The notes: generated from the sequence alone by a model not told the origin. 64,000 nucleotides of DNA from Leishmania infantum JPCM5 (GCF_000002875.2 NC_009389.2:100001-164000), one strand, 5' to 3'. Positions 11,701 through 21,600 are shown, counted from the first letter of the stretch. Made by a program: numbers and translations.

Positions 11701-12156
11701 AGTCCATGGTCATGCTTGACGGTGGACCTGCACCCGATTCTGGGCAACGTCCCCAGCGGCGTCATACACTCTCGCTTCATGATCGAGCACGAGCAGCGGC
11801 GACGTATGCTCGCCTACTGCGCGGCCGCAGCAGGGCGTCGCGGTGGCGACGGCATCGGCGGGGGTAGCGTGAGCGAGGATTCTTTTCTCTCTGTCCACTC
11901 GGCATCCTCGACATCGGCGGCGGCGCTGCTCACCGGCGACGACTCTGCTCGGACAGGGTCGTTGCGCGACAATCTCAACCTTCAGCTGCTCGAGGAGGCT
12001 GCTCAGCGCAGCTGCTCCAACCTGCACATCTCCCTCGTCTATACCCCATCCAAAGAGCCCGCAGTGCTCGCCGTGGCAAAGAAAAACATCACCCATGGGG
12101 ACGTGCTGTGGTGGGAGTCACTGAGCTGCCGCGAGTACCTTTCCGCGCTCCTGTAG
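5788..12156 (+). CDS. Very large MYND-finger / SET-like protein with TPR-like region
   Basis: 2,122 residues from the first ATG (the frame opens at 5497 only through GTG). The first ~1,000 residues are low-complexity (Ser, Thr, Ala, Pro, Arg) with an acidic patch at about 281-301. A helical TPR-like stretch lies at about 1031-1150. At about 1431-1460 comes a SET-N-like segment (ATRRIQKDEVIFVERPAIL), followed by a complete MYND zinc finger at about 1492-1536 with Cys pairs, VYCSEQC and a final YHVVEC. The C-terminus at about 2075-2110 (CSNLHISLVY, AVAKKNITHGDVLWW) matches the distal part of SMYD SET domains, but the usual NHSCxPN methyl-donor motif is not recognisable. The order SET-N, MYND, SET-C plus helical repeats is that of SMYD lysine methyltransferases. 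Whether it is active is doubtful. A His-run lies at about 1935-1943. Confidence 0.75.
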   Translation: MRYPRPTSLQKGDVISDARSSNSPTPLSLDVPSPEHAWTGVELTHTLDGTPAGGEGGAALGAARTSAIFSFPFNAAAGRPLPSFAPLLPTQRTPLWVDATSTDGSAHVPKQKMGDDAAATPQPAPPCSIFKPPFPSVSASGATTKGCGEGHEAAPASPAARRQVQLSQWAVSPLNSPLSVPSVAASTRSRNKRRFEDLTPLEQRLESPVASSFTDLFVGLERPRLRGRRPREGLQRRGHHRRVHADGVSDVEAQASLLSSSSLSLHQICSTSHCDDTFSDEDDIDDDSYESATEDEDGANTPTVYRSPQLPHWWRSIATPVPGTRVSLRPDTCRHEFWWIDRLGFEAHEIVRVVLKHSLEGVVLRRSGETAVVVEFRILPKLLKSTNYDVARRSRQQRDASPSLAADASVSESPRMPFTDSARSLTPTVSLTGSQPVDAAEAADLGDQRIRSGNRGSRTVGISSPDVRLQLPELVRADSGGKAECSQREFAEPATSTANGTTTTAATTVTTTITATAGSIGGQLTSPSSFPLSPKRPTRESVSGGREKNTPSTQVSVRTSSLRSPLSPSAHPSLSLAVGSIAVTVAGRSADSLAEQDPQWPVLARVLDTTTNQHQHQSLRLPVAQTSPRTSAVAATVKAAESMSGNGEAEADASVTNGGGGGGGESARPLAPTSVKPNANGSSTSVLPVAMSPVRRLIQESRPATKLDAVHNTSIVGGADDVVASVEPTSSMGTQGSIGCPSPWRSSPQPQLPCGKLPPTVKVNSMVANGTGSGSSHSCIRNNHSGGNTHLSSISEEGTFLVHVELHHNLKNVGVNQRRNGGAVVAPPAASAFNPLPSASSHSGPALPGNSNSDWQHGSQRSQQPHPWTVGRQLSPRQPHRQHTLSSPISAANLYPDTTEKVVAAAAEAARLEDAIVPTTAAAATPSQQQPAVWGTPQHAMDEDDSVVAILTLPISVCTPIVVARLHAMRILHPLLPAITALHGPAFSASIAGDYRNSDNTDTDSSDEALVTAPQPSNATPPSSPAAGAQGPDYAGAIRLLSEAIELFKEEKNAEEEAPPSMMPTPEDHAPTRARDLSILYTVRSHLLFHASPTCLRDSLQDAEAALRCCPARDHINPTYEVLAANLISFGYVSEVEGLAGHLRHRWRAASPLLLRLGRVTQVMVSYASIFLRQQLPTSTLRLCAGGSANMMLPSNTSDTATGSPSLTAISLSPRSTPLPTEHTSSYLGHRGDERSSRPEVAAATANTLLQPHKLPYEVCPLPLGRHGRTLHNRDEPPRQSSPISTSPLSFPATGADSASADSMPHLRSPLRGSRQSSRPFRPGADVCHRRLFLLEMLFPSMNPAPVSPLPLPVSRGYRGATGRRGWQPNSTKVTISGGNDNATPSNVVIVPKTETTRPVRAEDFMYDRNSMLALLVATADTTMQWGTVPMCYFCRHIRLSATRRIQKDEVIFVERPAILMPFWPLLPSRLASASTGAGVSDRPVSTTPEPSCCAQCGRQRLAKPVNCPGGCHSVYCSEQCRQRALRLYHVVECGGVPPDPNNAGVLEPGDDVGARVRRTVAVLQDVFSDWNSYLHHLARWDTPSTRLTAQHAACSPVTTPGASPVSPSPVGEMPRHDASQQQQPGGSDGETPAQEKRSCAPPPILTVTAMRVVARLEAMMLSLALPLELLPQMQNHPTWTAERHAMMRAAARTLRQRGLMVPASTTRGVNLYCTHVDPQRLLLLEVLLQQLSVPFFADFNYRASPTVWEKVSRIPCEVARSSGNAVVTTGPEKSVASPVDGLGPDMFRSLPLPHTPSPVPAKAPQQRNCFVELTPAQLEELLCDLHSMLHRVYQVVAKELADVPSIPLCGAEGEEKNSLEWGLPGRWNCVELLGFLNSTRAFQQISDFALTSWAVVYPRDMEPPNVAAAMAADHRNTPQARPIFVGDDRPLNINPHHHHHHPNQSSTITNEFSHANPSDMNTVAVPLVVISPWSCLTVDLHPILGNVPSGVIHSRFMIEHEQRRRMLAYCAAAAGRRGGDGIGGGSVSEDSFLSVHSASSTSAAALLTGDDSARTGSLRDNLNLQLLEEAAQRSCSNLHISLVYTPSKEPAVLAVAKKNITHGDVLWWESLSCREYLSALL

Positions 12157-13167
12157 CGGCGCGCGTCATGTGGCACACATGAAGACGCTCGCCCTCCATC
12201 TTCCCGACCTCGCGACGGGGCGAACGTGCTTGTGTCTGTCTGCCGCCTCCGCGGAGGTATCGAGAGGGGGGGGCGTGGCCGCACGGGATGCAGCGAAAGA
12301 TATGAATACGCATATATGTGTATATGTATGTACAGTTTGCTGCTTTGTTTTCGTATCTGTGCGACTCTATCCTCTTCCGGCGTGTATTTGCGTTTTTCGA
12401 AGTGGTTAATAAACGATGCAGAGCCCTGCACGCACGTCCGTGTGCGTGCATGTGTGTGTGTGTGTGTGTGTGCTTGTGTTCGCGTGACGACGGCAAGGAG
12501 GAAGACGTGAGTGGGGGTGCCAGAGAGTTTGAACAACAGACTCAGCTATACAAGGAGCCTACTGCTTTACGCCCCTCCCGCTCTGTAAGGACTACGCTCT
12601 CGTTTTTCATCACGGCTCTTTGCCTCCCTCCTCACTCATGTCTCATTTCTGATGTTGTTCCTTCGTTTTCTCTCTCGGGATGTCGCTGACACGCGGGCCA
12701 GTCGATGGGCCGCCGCCTCACCTCCCAAGGCAACTGCCATATCCATGGCACCTTTGCTTTTCTTCCGTTGAACCATGGTCCTGTGCTTGCCACATGCACA
12801 TACAACTGAGAACACTCAATCCTGGCACACGCATGCACTTGTGCGTGCGTGTGTGTGTGTGTGTGTGTCCGCACGCAAGAGGCGGTCGACACGTTGTCAG
12901 CGGCACTGGCGAAGATGAGCCGTTGCTACGTGGCTCATGGCAATGATGAGCAGCTGGATGCGGGGGGGGGAGCCTCCATGACGATGCGCCGAACTTTTCG
13001 CGTTCTCCTTCCTCCACCCTCCCACCGACTCTCCCGCTCCTCTCTCGCGCACGCACACCTGCCATACGCGCACATCAGCGCACTTCGCACAGTGTCGAAG
13101 CACACACACCCTCGCACAAGCTCTTGGCCGCCTTTTCACCTCCTCCGCACCCCTTTGGGCGAGAGAA
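12157..13167. other. Intergenic region with two (TG)n tracts
   Basis: No gene seen. (TG)n tracts lie at about 12451-12472 and 12849-12868. A pyrimidine tract at about 13005-13050 leads to a candidate acceptor AG at 13077-13078, giving an 89-nt 5' UTR for the next gene. Confidence 0.55.
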
Positions 13168-13740
13168 ATGGCCCTCCTTGCGCCCAAGGCGCTGCACAAG
13201 CGCGTCAAGGGCACAAACGTGGAGGTACGCAAGGAGGTGACGGACGACAACACCGACGCACAGCTGGCCCTCCTCTACTCGATTCACGCTGATGATGAGA
13301 CAGAGCTGCGGTGGCTCCACAACACGCTGCGGCCGGAGCGCAACCTGGTCCACCCCTCCGACGCCTTTCTGCACGGCATGAAGGCGCTGCACCCAGCCGC
13401 CGTCTTTAACACGTTCGACGTGAAGAAGGCGAAGCTGCGACGACTCACGAAGTACGAGAAGGACAAAGAGACCGCCATGAAGCGGCGCAAGAAGGAGGTG
13501 GCCCCCACCGCTGCCTACAAGGCCGCCGTCAACCCCCACAAGACCCCACGCACCGGCGGAGCGGCGCCAGCTGATGAGGTGCGCGTGCTGTCGCGGGGCA
13601 TGAACAAGGTACAGAAGGCGCGTAGCCGCACACGGGCTGCCCATAAGTCTGGCAAGGTGGTCAACGGCGCCGAGGCGCCAAAGGCTTTCTTCACCAAGTG
13701 GAAGAAGCGCAAGCAGGAAAAGATCGGCCGGGGTCTGTGA
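13168..13740 (+). CDS. Small basic protein of unknown function
   Basis: 190 residues starting at the ATG at 13168. I do not recognise the family. It is strongly basic, Lys/Arg- and Ala-rich, without a signal peptide or membrane segment. A helical, charged segment lies at about 88-112 (FDVKKAKLRRLTKYEKDK, then MKRRKKE), and the C-terminus is again basic (KWKKRKQEKIGRGL). This composition fits a nucleolar or RNA-associated protein, which is inference from charge only. Codon usage is typical of the surrounding genes, with strong G/C third positions, so it is very likely real. Confidence 0.8.
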   Translation: MALLAPKALHKRVKGTNVEVRKEVTDDNTDAQLALLYSIHADDETELRWLHNTLRPERNLVHPSDAFLHGMKALHPAAVFNTFDVKKAKLRRLTKYEKDKETAMKRRKKEVAPTAAYKAAVNPHKTPRTGGAAPADEVRVLSRGMNKVQKARSRTRAAHKSGKVVNGAEAPKAFFTKWKKRKQEKIGRGL

Positions 13741-14001
13741 CGCCGTGCGTGCGTGACTATGTTCTCTGCGTGTGCGCATTCGGATGCGTCTGTTCTTTCA
13801 TTGTAGCTCCATGCCGCTGCTGTGACGGCATGGAAAATGCGGCTCTCTGGCCCTGTATGCTGACACATATATACGCGCCCGTCCCCTCTTGATTTTTCGG
13901 CACATTTTTAAGCGGTTAAGCCATCCATCGATCCTCCCGTGTCGTCTGTCTGTGTCTTGGTACGGAGGGGAGGGGGGGTCGCCTGATCATGATACCTCCC
14001 C

Positions 14002-14032
<31 letters not shown>

Positions 14033-14817
14033 TACACAGACACGCATGCACATGGCGGGGCTTGGTACAGCTCTCTTTAAGACGCGCACCCGTGGTCAAG
14101 CCATCTTGGAGAAGCAGCTGCATTCCCAGAAGAATGAGCGCGTAAAACCGGAAAGGAGGGATGAAAAACAGCAGAGCAACGCCCATCGGCGACTTTCGTC
14201 TGCCTATATATCTGTCTGTCTGTGTGCCGAGGAGTTCGGTGCCACCACCACCACCACACGTCTTTTGCTCGTCCACCCTGCTGGACGCAAGGAGACCTGC
14301 AGGGATGGACCCCTGCGTTTTGCGCCTCTCTCCCGTCTGTGTGCCCTTGTGCATGACGCACACACACACACACACACAGACACGTGAGCCTTCTCTCTTC
14401 TCCCTCCAGCCCCACCCCTCGCTCTCCATTGGTGGTGCCACTGCTGCTCGTGCGTGTGCGCGTTCTTCGACATGTCACAGTCCCACCCGCCCATCTCTCC
14501 TCCTCGTGCCTCCTCTCGTGCTATGGGCTCTATCTTGCGTTGTGATACAGGGTGCCGGATACGACAAGAAGAGGTTTACATTGCGGAGCCGAGACGGCAC
14601 TTAGCAAGCCCCCCTCCCAGAGGTACAGCACGCGGCTGTTGCGGCGGCTCTTGTTGCCGTGGCGCGCGCCACAGAGAGGGTCCCTTCACTTCCGTTTTGC
14701 TCTCCGCCCCGGCATCATTCCGTGGCACAGAGGGCGTGAGAAAGCAGGACGGGGGGCCTCCTCGCGCACGTGCGTGTGTGGTGAGCAAAGGGCGAACGAC
14801 ACTCTTGTCCCATAGTC
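13741..14817. other. Intergenic region with (CTC)n and (CA)n tracts
   Basis: No gene seen. A (CTC)n pyrimidine run lies at about 13997-14031 and a (CA)n run near 14357-14377. A second pyrimidine tract at about 14487-14519 is followed by the AG at 14549-14550, the likeliest acceptor for the next gene (5' UTR about 267 nt). Confidence 0.55.
14487..14550 (+). promoter_or_regulatory. Candidate trans-splice acceptor for the PhyH-like gene
   Basis: A C/T-rich tract is followed within 30 nt by the AG of gatacag at 14549-14550. The layout fits a spliced-leader acceptor, but other AGs nearby are possible. Confidence 0.35.
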
Positions 14818-15879
14818 ATGCGGCGCGCGTTGCACGCGGCGGCGCTGCCGAGCCGCGCGCCTCTCACGCCCCGACGGTACAAGTCGTACGTGCTGAAGTT
14901 CTTGCGCGGCCAGTTGCCCCACGATCTCAAAGACTGTGCGGGTGCGCTCGGGTGCTTGTACGGCACGTTGCCCGACGTGGACGAGTACAGGCAATTTGTG
15001 GTGCCGCTGCAGGTGCTTCAGCAGTACCATCAGCTGGGATACGCTAAGCTGCCGCGCCCGGTGCTAGACCCGCCACAGGTGGACATTCTCGCGGACGAGG
15101 TGAACCAGCTCGCCAACAACGTCGAACATCACCCCAAGTCGGAGCATCTCTACGCCACCTCGCTCGCCGACTTGACCGGCGGCCCGCTCTTCTATTGCCA
15201 GGGCCAGTGGCGGTGCGCTTGGGGAATGCACGACCTCGTATACCTGCCGACGCTTACCGTCGCTGCGTCGCAGGCGCTCGGAAATCGCCTTGTGCGGCTT
15301 TGGTATGACGAGGTCTTCATGAAGGAGGCCCGCACTGGCCCGTGTGTTCCGTGGCAGCAGAACTACGTGCGTTGGCAGCATACGACACCGGTGAACCACG
15401 TTAGCATTATGATTGCGCTCGACACCCTCAACAAGGACCGTGGCGCACCTTGTTTGATTCCCGGCAGCCACCGCTGGCGTGAGGGCCAACTGCTGCCGCC
15501 AGTCCCGTACGATCCCACGCAGAGCGAGGCGCAGCAGCTGAACACGATTTGGGACATCACGAACGATGACGAGCAGGAGATGCTCGCCGACACGCCGCCC
15601 GCCACGGTGGATCTGCGCCGCGGCGAGGCACTGCTGATTCATCCGAAGACGCTCTTCGCGACGCACGGCAACCGCTCCCTTGACGCGGCGCGGTGCTGCT
15701 GCGTGCACTACATGGGCGAGGAAACGTGTGCGGTGCAGGATGGTCCGTTGCTGCCGCATACCACCCGCTTCCGTGCCGGCACGCGTGTCAGCGGCCCGTT
15801 CTTCCCCGTCGTCTTCGACCCGGCCATGACGGAGGATCTCCTGATGCTAGACAACAAGGCGGACGGCGCCGCCGCTTGA
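14818..15879 (+). CDS. Phytanoyl-CoA dioxygenase-fold protein with altered iron site
   Basis: 353 residues from the ATG at 14818. The central part matches the PhyH family of Fe(II)/2-oxoglutarate oxygenases: VPWQQNYVRWQHTTP followed by the conserved IALDTLNKDRGAPCLIPGSH, and downstream the distal-histidine segment LFATHGNRS (His-283) with an Arg at 292 in the place of the 2-oxoglutarate-binding Arg. In working family members the first segment reads WHQD, with His and Asp binding iron. Here those residues are Gln-180 and Asn-182, so two of three iron ligands are missing. A basic N-terminus (MRRALHAAALPSRAPLTPRR) could target mitochondria. It is probably a pseudoenzyme or uses different chemistry; the fold assignment is firm. 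It is the last gene of the left cluster. Confidence 0.85.
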   Translation: MRRALHAAALPSRAPLTPRRYKSYVLKFLRGQLPHDLKDCAGALGCLYGTLPDVDEYRQFVVPLQVLQQYHQLGYAKLPRPVLDPPQVDILADEVNQLANNVEHHPKSEHLYATSLADLTGGPLFYCQGQWRCAWGMHDLVYLPTLTVAASQALGNRLVRLWYDEVFMKEARTGPCVPWQQNYVRWQHTTPVNHVSIMIALDTLNKDRGAPCLIPGSHRWREGQLLPPVPYDPTQSEAQQLNTIWDITNDDEQEMLADTPPATVDLRRGEALLIHPKTLFATHGNRSLDAARCCCVHYMGEETCAVQDGPLLPHTTRFRAGTRVSGPFFPVVFDPAMTEDLLMLDNKADGAAA

Positions 15880-16119
15880 GGGCTCGTGTCTTCGCTGTGT
15901 GGTTGGTGCGCTGGGCCGTTCCAGGGCCGATACTTTTCACCCCGTGGCATTCTTCAGGGTCGGCGCGCGCGGCACCCCTTCACAAGTCCCCGGATGCGCG
16001 AGAGTAAACGACAAACAACAAGGTTCGGCACAATGCAACGACACCAACGCGCCACCCTCATGCAGGCACGGCCTTTCAGGACGGATGCCGCGCACAGCGC
16101 CGAGCGCGCGCGAAGCGTC
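15880..16119. other. Start of the convergent strand-switch region (3' UTR of PhyH-like gene)
   Basis: The last + strand gene ends at 15879 and the next gene, at 25164, is on the - strand. This stretch is ordinary GC-rich UTR-like sequence before the tandem repeat. Confidence 0.5.
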
Positions 16120-16222
16120 CACCCACCCTCCCACTCACCCACCCTCCCACTCACCCACCCTCCCACTCACCCACCCTCCCACTCACCCACCCTCCCACTC
16201 ACCCACCCTCCCACTCACCCAC
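16120..16222. repeat. 16-bp tandem repeat, about 6.4 copies
   Basis: The unit acccaccctcccactc repeats without visible change from about 16121 to 16216, with a partial seventh copy to 16222. The + strand is purely C/A/T with no G. It marks the edge between ordinary flank and the T-poor tract. Confidence 0.9.
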
Positions 16223-18357
16223 TTCTCTCACGCCTCGCCGAGGGCGCCCCCCATGGCGAAGAGCCCGACCTGGCCAGGCCACCACGCGACAACAAACGCG
16301 CGCGGGCGCCACAGGAACCCCGACGCCCACTGGCCGCCGGAAAACACGCGGGCTGCGCCCCTATGCCCAGCCGCGGCCCCTTTTTCCCCCGGGACAAAAC
16401 CCCGCAGGGCCTCGGGGCGCCGCAACCCCCCCCCGGCGACGGCAAAGCCCAAGCCGAGGAAACACCACGACACCGAGGCCCCCCCGCGGCACAAACGCCA
16501 AACGACGCGCCGCGCCAGCGCCCTGGCACTTTGAACGCGCGCACACGCCAAACAACCAGTAGCGGAGACCGGCCCCACCAGGCCAAACAAGGCGGGGCGG
16601 GAAAGCGACGACCCCAGCGAGGCCCACCCGGAAGAAAACGGGAACGGAAAACGCACACGCAGGAAGCCGGCGACGCCACCGGCGCACAACCCACTTCCCC
16701 CAGAATACGGCTTGCACCCGCAGCCTCGCGTTTCCAGCGGCAACCGAAAGCCGCACCCGTCACCACAACCCCTTTCCAGGGGAAGAAACCACCGCCCTGC
16801 CCCAAGGAAAGGAAGCCGCGAAACAGCGGCAGCCACGGAGACAACCACACGACACCGCCCCCTTCAAAAGGCGTTTCCCCTGGGCTTTGCGACTCGGGAA
16901 ATTTGAAAAAGCAAAAAAAAAATAGCCTTCCCCCACTTCCAAACAGAAAAACAAACCAAAACGCTCGCAGGTAAAGCGCCTGCCCCCCAAGGCCTCATTT
17001 CCCGCGCCGCCCGTTCCACCCAAAGGGACCGAGGGCACCAAGCAAAAAAAAGGCGCCCCCAAACCACCCCAAAGGCTGGCGCCCTGGAAAAAACAGCGCG
17101 CCCACCGCCCCCCCCCCCAGGGACGCAAACAAAACAATGAAGCCGGCGGGAAGCGCCACACACACAAAAGCAACGCGCATGGCCCGCCCCGGCTGGCAAG
17201 CGCTCACCCCACGAAAAGGGTATGACGCAAACACGCGCCCCCCCCCCGTTTATCTTAGCGAAAGCCACTTTGGCGACGCGCCCTGCTTTTCACCCCGGCT
17301 GAAACCTATCAGGAAACGCCCCCCCCCACTATTTATTTTCACCACACAAGGACCCAGGCCGTTTTTTGCAACAATGGGCTGACGGCGGAAAAAGCCAACA
17401 GAAACGATCACGCAGCCCCCCAAAAAATGAAGCGGAACAAAGAGACAAGAGAGACGCGATGGGCGCATAAGGCAACACCCCCCCCAGTGATTTTTCTTGC
17501 CCCACACCAAAAGCCGTATAACCCCAGCTCACTTTCCAAAACATTTTTGTCATTTTCTCAAGCTTTCAAACCTAACGGTTGTTCCCGCCAGCTGTTTGCG
17601 GCCCCCTCCTGGCGGAACGGAAAGGCACACACGCCCCCGAGAAAACCCAACCGACCCAGAGGCCCGCAAACCAGAGCCCCCCCCCCTCTCTTTAGATAAA
17701 AAAGCGGGGCGCGAAGAGCGGCGCCTAAGGGTTTGAAAAAGCCCTGCGCGCGACAAAAAATGTATGAAACCGCTGCCGAAACGCAATGCATAAACCCACA
17801 AGCCCAAAGGGAGAGCAGTTAGCAAAACGCCGGCGGTTAAATTTAGGAGTTCCAGCCTGCGCAAAGGAAAGGCGCACCCACAAAAAACAAACAGGCGTCA
17901 AAAAAAAAAAACAGGCGTCCCCACCGGCCAAAGGCCAACAACCAACCCGACAAGCCACTCGTGACAAAGTCCCCGCTGACCAAACAAAAAAAGGTTATAT
18001 TTGGCCAAAGAAAACATGTCGTAGCTGGATTTGCGAAAAAACGCACATCGAGGCATTTACCCCCTCGTCCACAGAATTTACAGCGCTTATGAAAAAAACA
18101 CCCTCCATGCCCCGCCGCCTTTCGGAACCACAGCCCCCCCCCCACCCCCCCGCCATTTTCGCACAAACAAAACACAAGACGCCGGGATCACAAGAACACT
18201 CTCTTCCCCTTTCCTTCCCATTACCGGCGCCCTTTACGATTCGCCCCACCATTGCCTCGGGCTCCCGTGGGTTCTATAACCGCGCTTTTTCTCCCCGCCC
18301 AGGGGCGGTTTTCCAAACCAAGGCCCGCAACTTCTGCGAGAGGGAAAAGCAGAACCC
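16223..18357. other. T-poor, A/C-rich tract without credible genes
   Basis: About 2.1 kb with very few T on the + strand (one T in 16261-16320, two in 17881-17940) and many homopolymer runs of C and A. Long open frames exist on the + strand because T-poor sequence rarely makes stop codons; their translations are Pro/Thr/Lys/Arg/Gln-rich with no domain and no normal codon pattern. I call no gene here. See the strand-switch findings. Confidence 0.7.
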
Positions 18358-18635
18358 CCCCCCCATCCCTGCCACCATTCCCCCATTGCCGAACCACCCC
18401 TCACCACGACAGGGTCAAGTCCTGGATGGCGCTGCGCAAACGCTTGCTGCGGCAGTGCGCGCGCCTGTGCCACCCATGTGCTGGGCAGGGCGCCCGCGTG
18501 GGTCGTGTGTGTCTCCCTCGGGCCCCCGCTGCCCACCGGTGGGTGGCCCCGAGGCGGGGGGTGGGAGGGCAGAGTGTGAGGGGCAGGGGGGCCGCGCGAC
18601 CAGCCGACCGGGCCGGCACACCGCCACCACACGCG
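18358..18635 (+). repeat. Left copy of a 278-bp inverted repeat
   Basis: Read on the opposite strand, this block matches 22863-23140 over its full 278 bp. Aligning by eye I find only two mismatches (near 18386 and 18612) and no gaps. A poly-C run sits at its left edge and the ccacacgcg end at its right. It separates the T-poor tract from the A-poor tract. Confidence 0.9.
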
Positions 18636-21600
18636 CGTCCGCCGCCCCCTCGCTCCCCGAGTTGGATCCCGGGGCGACCCCGGGAGAAGGAGGGTTGGCG
18701 CGCCTGGTTTTTACACCGGGGAAAGGTCCGCGCAAGAAAAAAAACTTTTTTCGCACCCTCCCTCCGACTTTTCCGCTGAAGAAAGGACTACGAAGGCCAG
18801 GGGCTACGCGGGCGGAGGCCAACGGGATAACAGCGCAGGAAAAAAACTGATGAAAAGACGGGTGCTTTGTGACGGACCAGTTCTGTTCAAATAGCAGGCG
18901 CTTTTTCTAGCGCAGAAAAAACCGCGGCGTTTGCTGCGAAAGCGGCCTGTTTTTGATTTGTTGAGACTTAAAAGGACATTTGTCTTTACAGCTGCCGAAA
19001 CATATTTATCTTGGATTATTTAGCTTTTTGAGATTCTTGCGGCTAGGGAAAAAGAGAAGAATATTGACAATGCTATTTTTTGGCATGCCTGGTGCATGTT
19101 TCAAATGCGTTGGTTGCTCTGGGTTTTTTTTGGGTGGTGGGGGTGTCGAAAAACAGGTCTGTGGCGTGGCGGTCTTCTAAAAAGCAAACGCTATTTTTAG
19201 AAACTGCAGGGCGGGGTCGTCAAGAAACACACGGGCGCGTTGCGCCACCACCGCCCGGTATCCCGCCGTGGCGTTGGTTTTCCTTGCTGCTTTGGTCCCC
19301 GCGGTGCCGGGAAGAGGTGTGCAGCAAAAAGTTTCAGGTTTACATTTTCTTTCGGAGAACATTGTGGTGCCGCTTCGCCGCCGTTTTTAGTAAGACCGGT
19401 CAGGGGGGTTTCGGGGCACATGCGCCCCCGTGGCGGGGTTCTTTCCGGAGCGAAGGATCCGGCGGCCAGTTTCCCTTTTGGGGCAAACCCCCTTTTCTTT
19501 TGGCGGCGCTCTTCGAAGTGGCAAGTTTTAGTCAAATCTAGGGTTTTGTGAAGCGCGGAGACCCTGGGGGGGGGATATTTTTTTGCGAATGTGTGTGTGC
19601 TGCGGCTTTTTTCCCCGCTGGCCCTGGCGGGTGGTCCCAAAGGGGGCCCCACCGCCCGGCATTGCGAAAGGGCGCCCCGGAAACAAAAAGGGCGCGGCCA
19701 GGGCCCTTGCCGCGCCAAGGGGCTTGGCGCTTTAAAAGCCACACGGAATAAACCGGGCGTGCTGCGTGGCTTGGTTGGCCTTTGCTGTGGTTCGCCAAGC
19801 GTTTCGAAACCAGGGCCCTTTTGGCCTTCCGGGGCCGCGCTCGTCTTGGGGGGTATCCGCCGCGCTTGCGCTTCCCAAAACCCCCCCCCTTGGGGGGGGG
19901 GGTTGCCGCCCCCAAAACCTAACGGCGGCCCCTGGGCTCGCGGTGGCGCGGTGTTTTCCCCGCCACGGTGGTTTTCGCCCGCCACCCGCCGAAAAGCCGC
20001 GGGCGGCGGGAGGCCCGCGCGGGGCAGCCGTGTTCCCGGCGCCTCCTTTTCCCCTGGCCAGAAAGCCGCTTGGTTGACGAAAAGCCACCGCGGTTGTGCC
20101 GTGTCCTTTTGCAAAAGGAAAGTTTTTGAAACACACAAAGGCAGATGCCTTGACAAATCTTTGTCGCTGAAAGCATGCTGCGGTGCTTTGGAAATACTGT
20201 TAACGACCCGTGCCGAAAGTTGTGGAAGCTGGGTCTCGCATTGGGCGGCCTCCTTTGGCAAGGCGCTTTTTTCGATAAGCGGTGGCGTTCTCGATGCGAC
20301 ACCACCTTTGTCGCAGCTTTGGTGCGGATTGAAATGTGTTTTTTTCGCACTCCAGGCTGTCTTCCGCGACGCCTTTGAAGAGGCCCCACGTGCGGCAAAA
20401 GCCACACTTTTGAGGCTTCGCGGCGCGCCTTTGTTTGCATACGGCTGGTTCTCTTTTCCCCCTGGCCAGGCGCATTGCTGATGGGCTCGCTAGTTCCGCC
20501 TGCTTTCTTTTCATGGGGACCCGCCGCCCTCCTTCGCCACGGCCCTCGGGCGCCGCTTTCCCTCCTTTTCCCGCGCCCAGAGAGCGGCTGACGGAAAGAG
20601 TCGAAAATAAATTTAGCATGCAAACGGCCAAGCAAAGATAATCCCCTTGGGTGGGCTGCGATCCTTCCCGGCTTTCGCTCCATTTCGGGGTGTTTGGGGC
20701 ATGATCCCCTTCGCGGGGCCAAATGGTGGGGGCGGCCCTTTTCTTTCCCATGACCGGGCCTTGTTTGGAAGGAGGGGGGGCAGCAAGGCCGTTGCTTTCA
20801 GGGCGGGCCCCGGCGCTTTCGACGGCCCACCTTTTAAAGCGGATAACCCCATACCACCCAGGAATCGGGAAACGGCCGGCTGATCAAATTCGGAGGATCG
20901 CGTGACCCGTCGGTGTCTTCGTGTGTGGGTGGGGAAAAGGTGCGCGCCCATAAGGAAAACAGCCTTCAGAACCTCGGGAGGGGAAAACGCCGGGAAGGGC
21001 ATGCGGCCCAGGAGCCCGCGGGCGTATGCGCCACACTGGGTGTAAATAGGCGACAAAAACGAACCTTTTTATGCGCTGAGGAAGCTTTGGCTCGGGGATA
21101 AACGCGAAAAAAGCAAGGGGAAAACGAAAAGGCAAGATAACAAATAAAGCGGTAAGGGTGAACCTGCCCAGTGTGCGCGGCGATGGGTGGGAAAGTTACC
21201 AAAGGGGGAGGTAAAGAAGAGAGGGATAGAAAACGTGCCAGGCCGAATGCCCTGTCCACGCCAGAATTCGAATGAAAATATCACATGGGTGTGGGCGCTG
21301 GCAAAAACGCATGGCCCGCAAAGGTGATCTACACGCTTTCCGCCCTCCTGCGCTTAGCGTGGGGGCAGGGGCGTATAAATCCTCGTGGGCGTGTGGTCTG
21401 AAGATTTGTGGGTTTCTTTTCCTTGGGCTTGCGTCTGGGTTGGGGAAACGGTGTGTGTGTGTGTGTGTGGGGGGGCTTCTTGGGAGAGACGTGTGCGTTG
21501 TAGCTTCCATGTTGCGCGGGTAAAAGGTAAGATGGCCAGAAGGGGTTGTTGGGGTTCCGGGGTGGGCGGCGCTGGGTCATAGGGCCGCGCGTCGCGGCCG

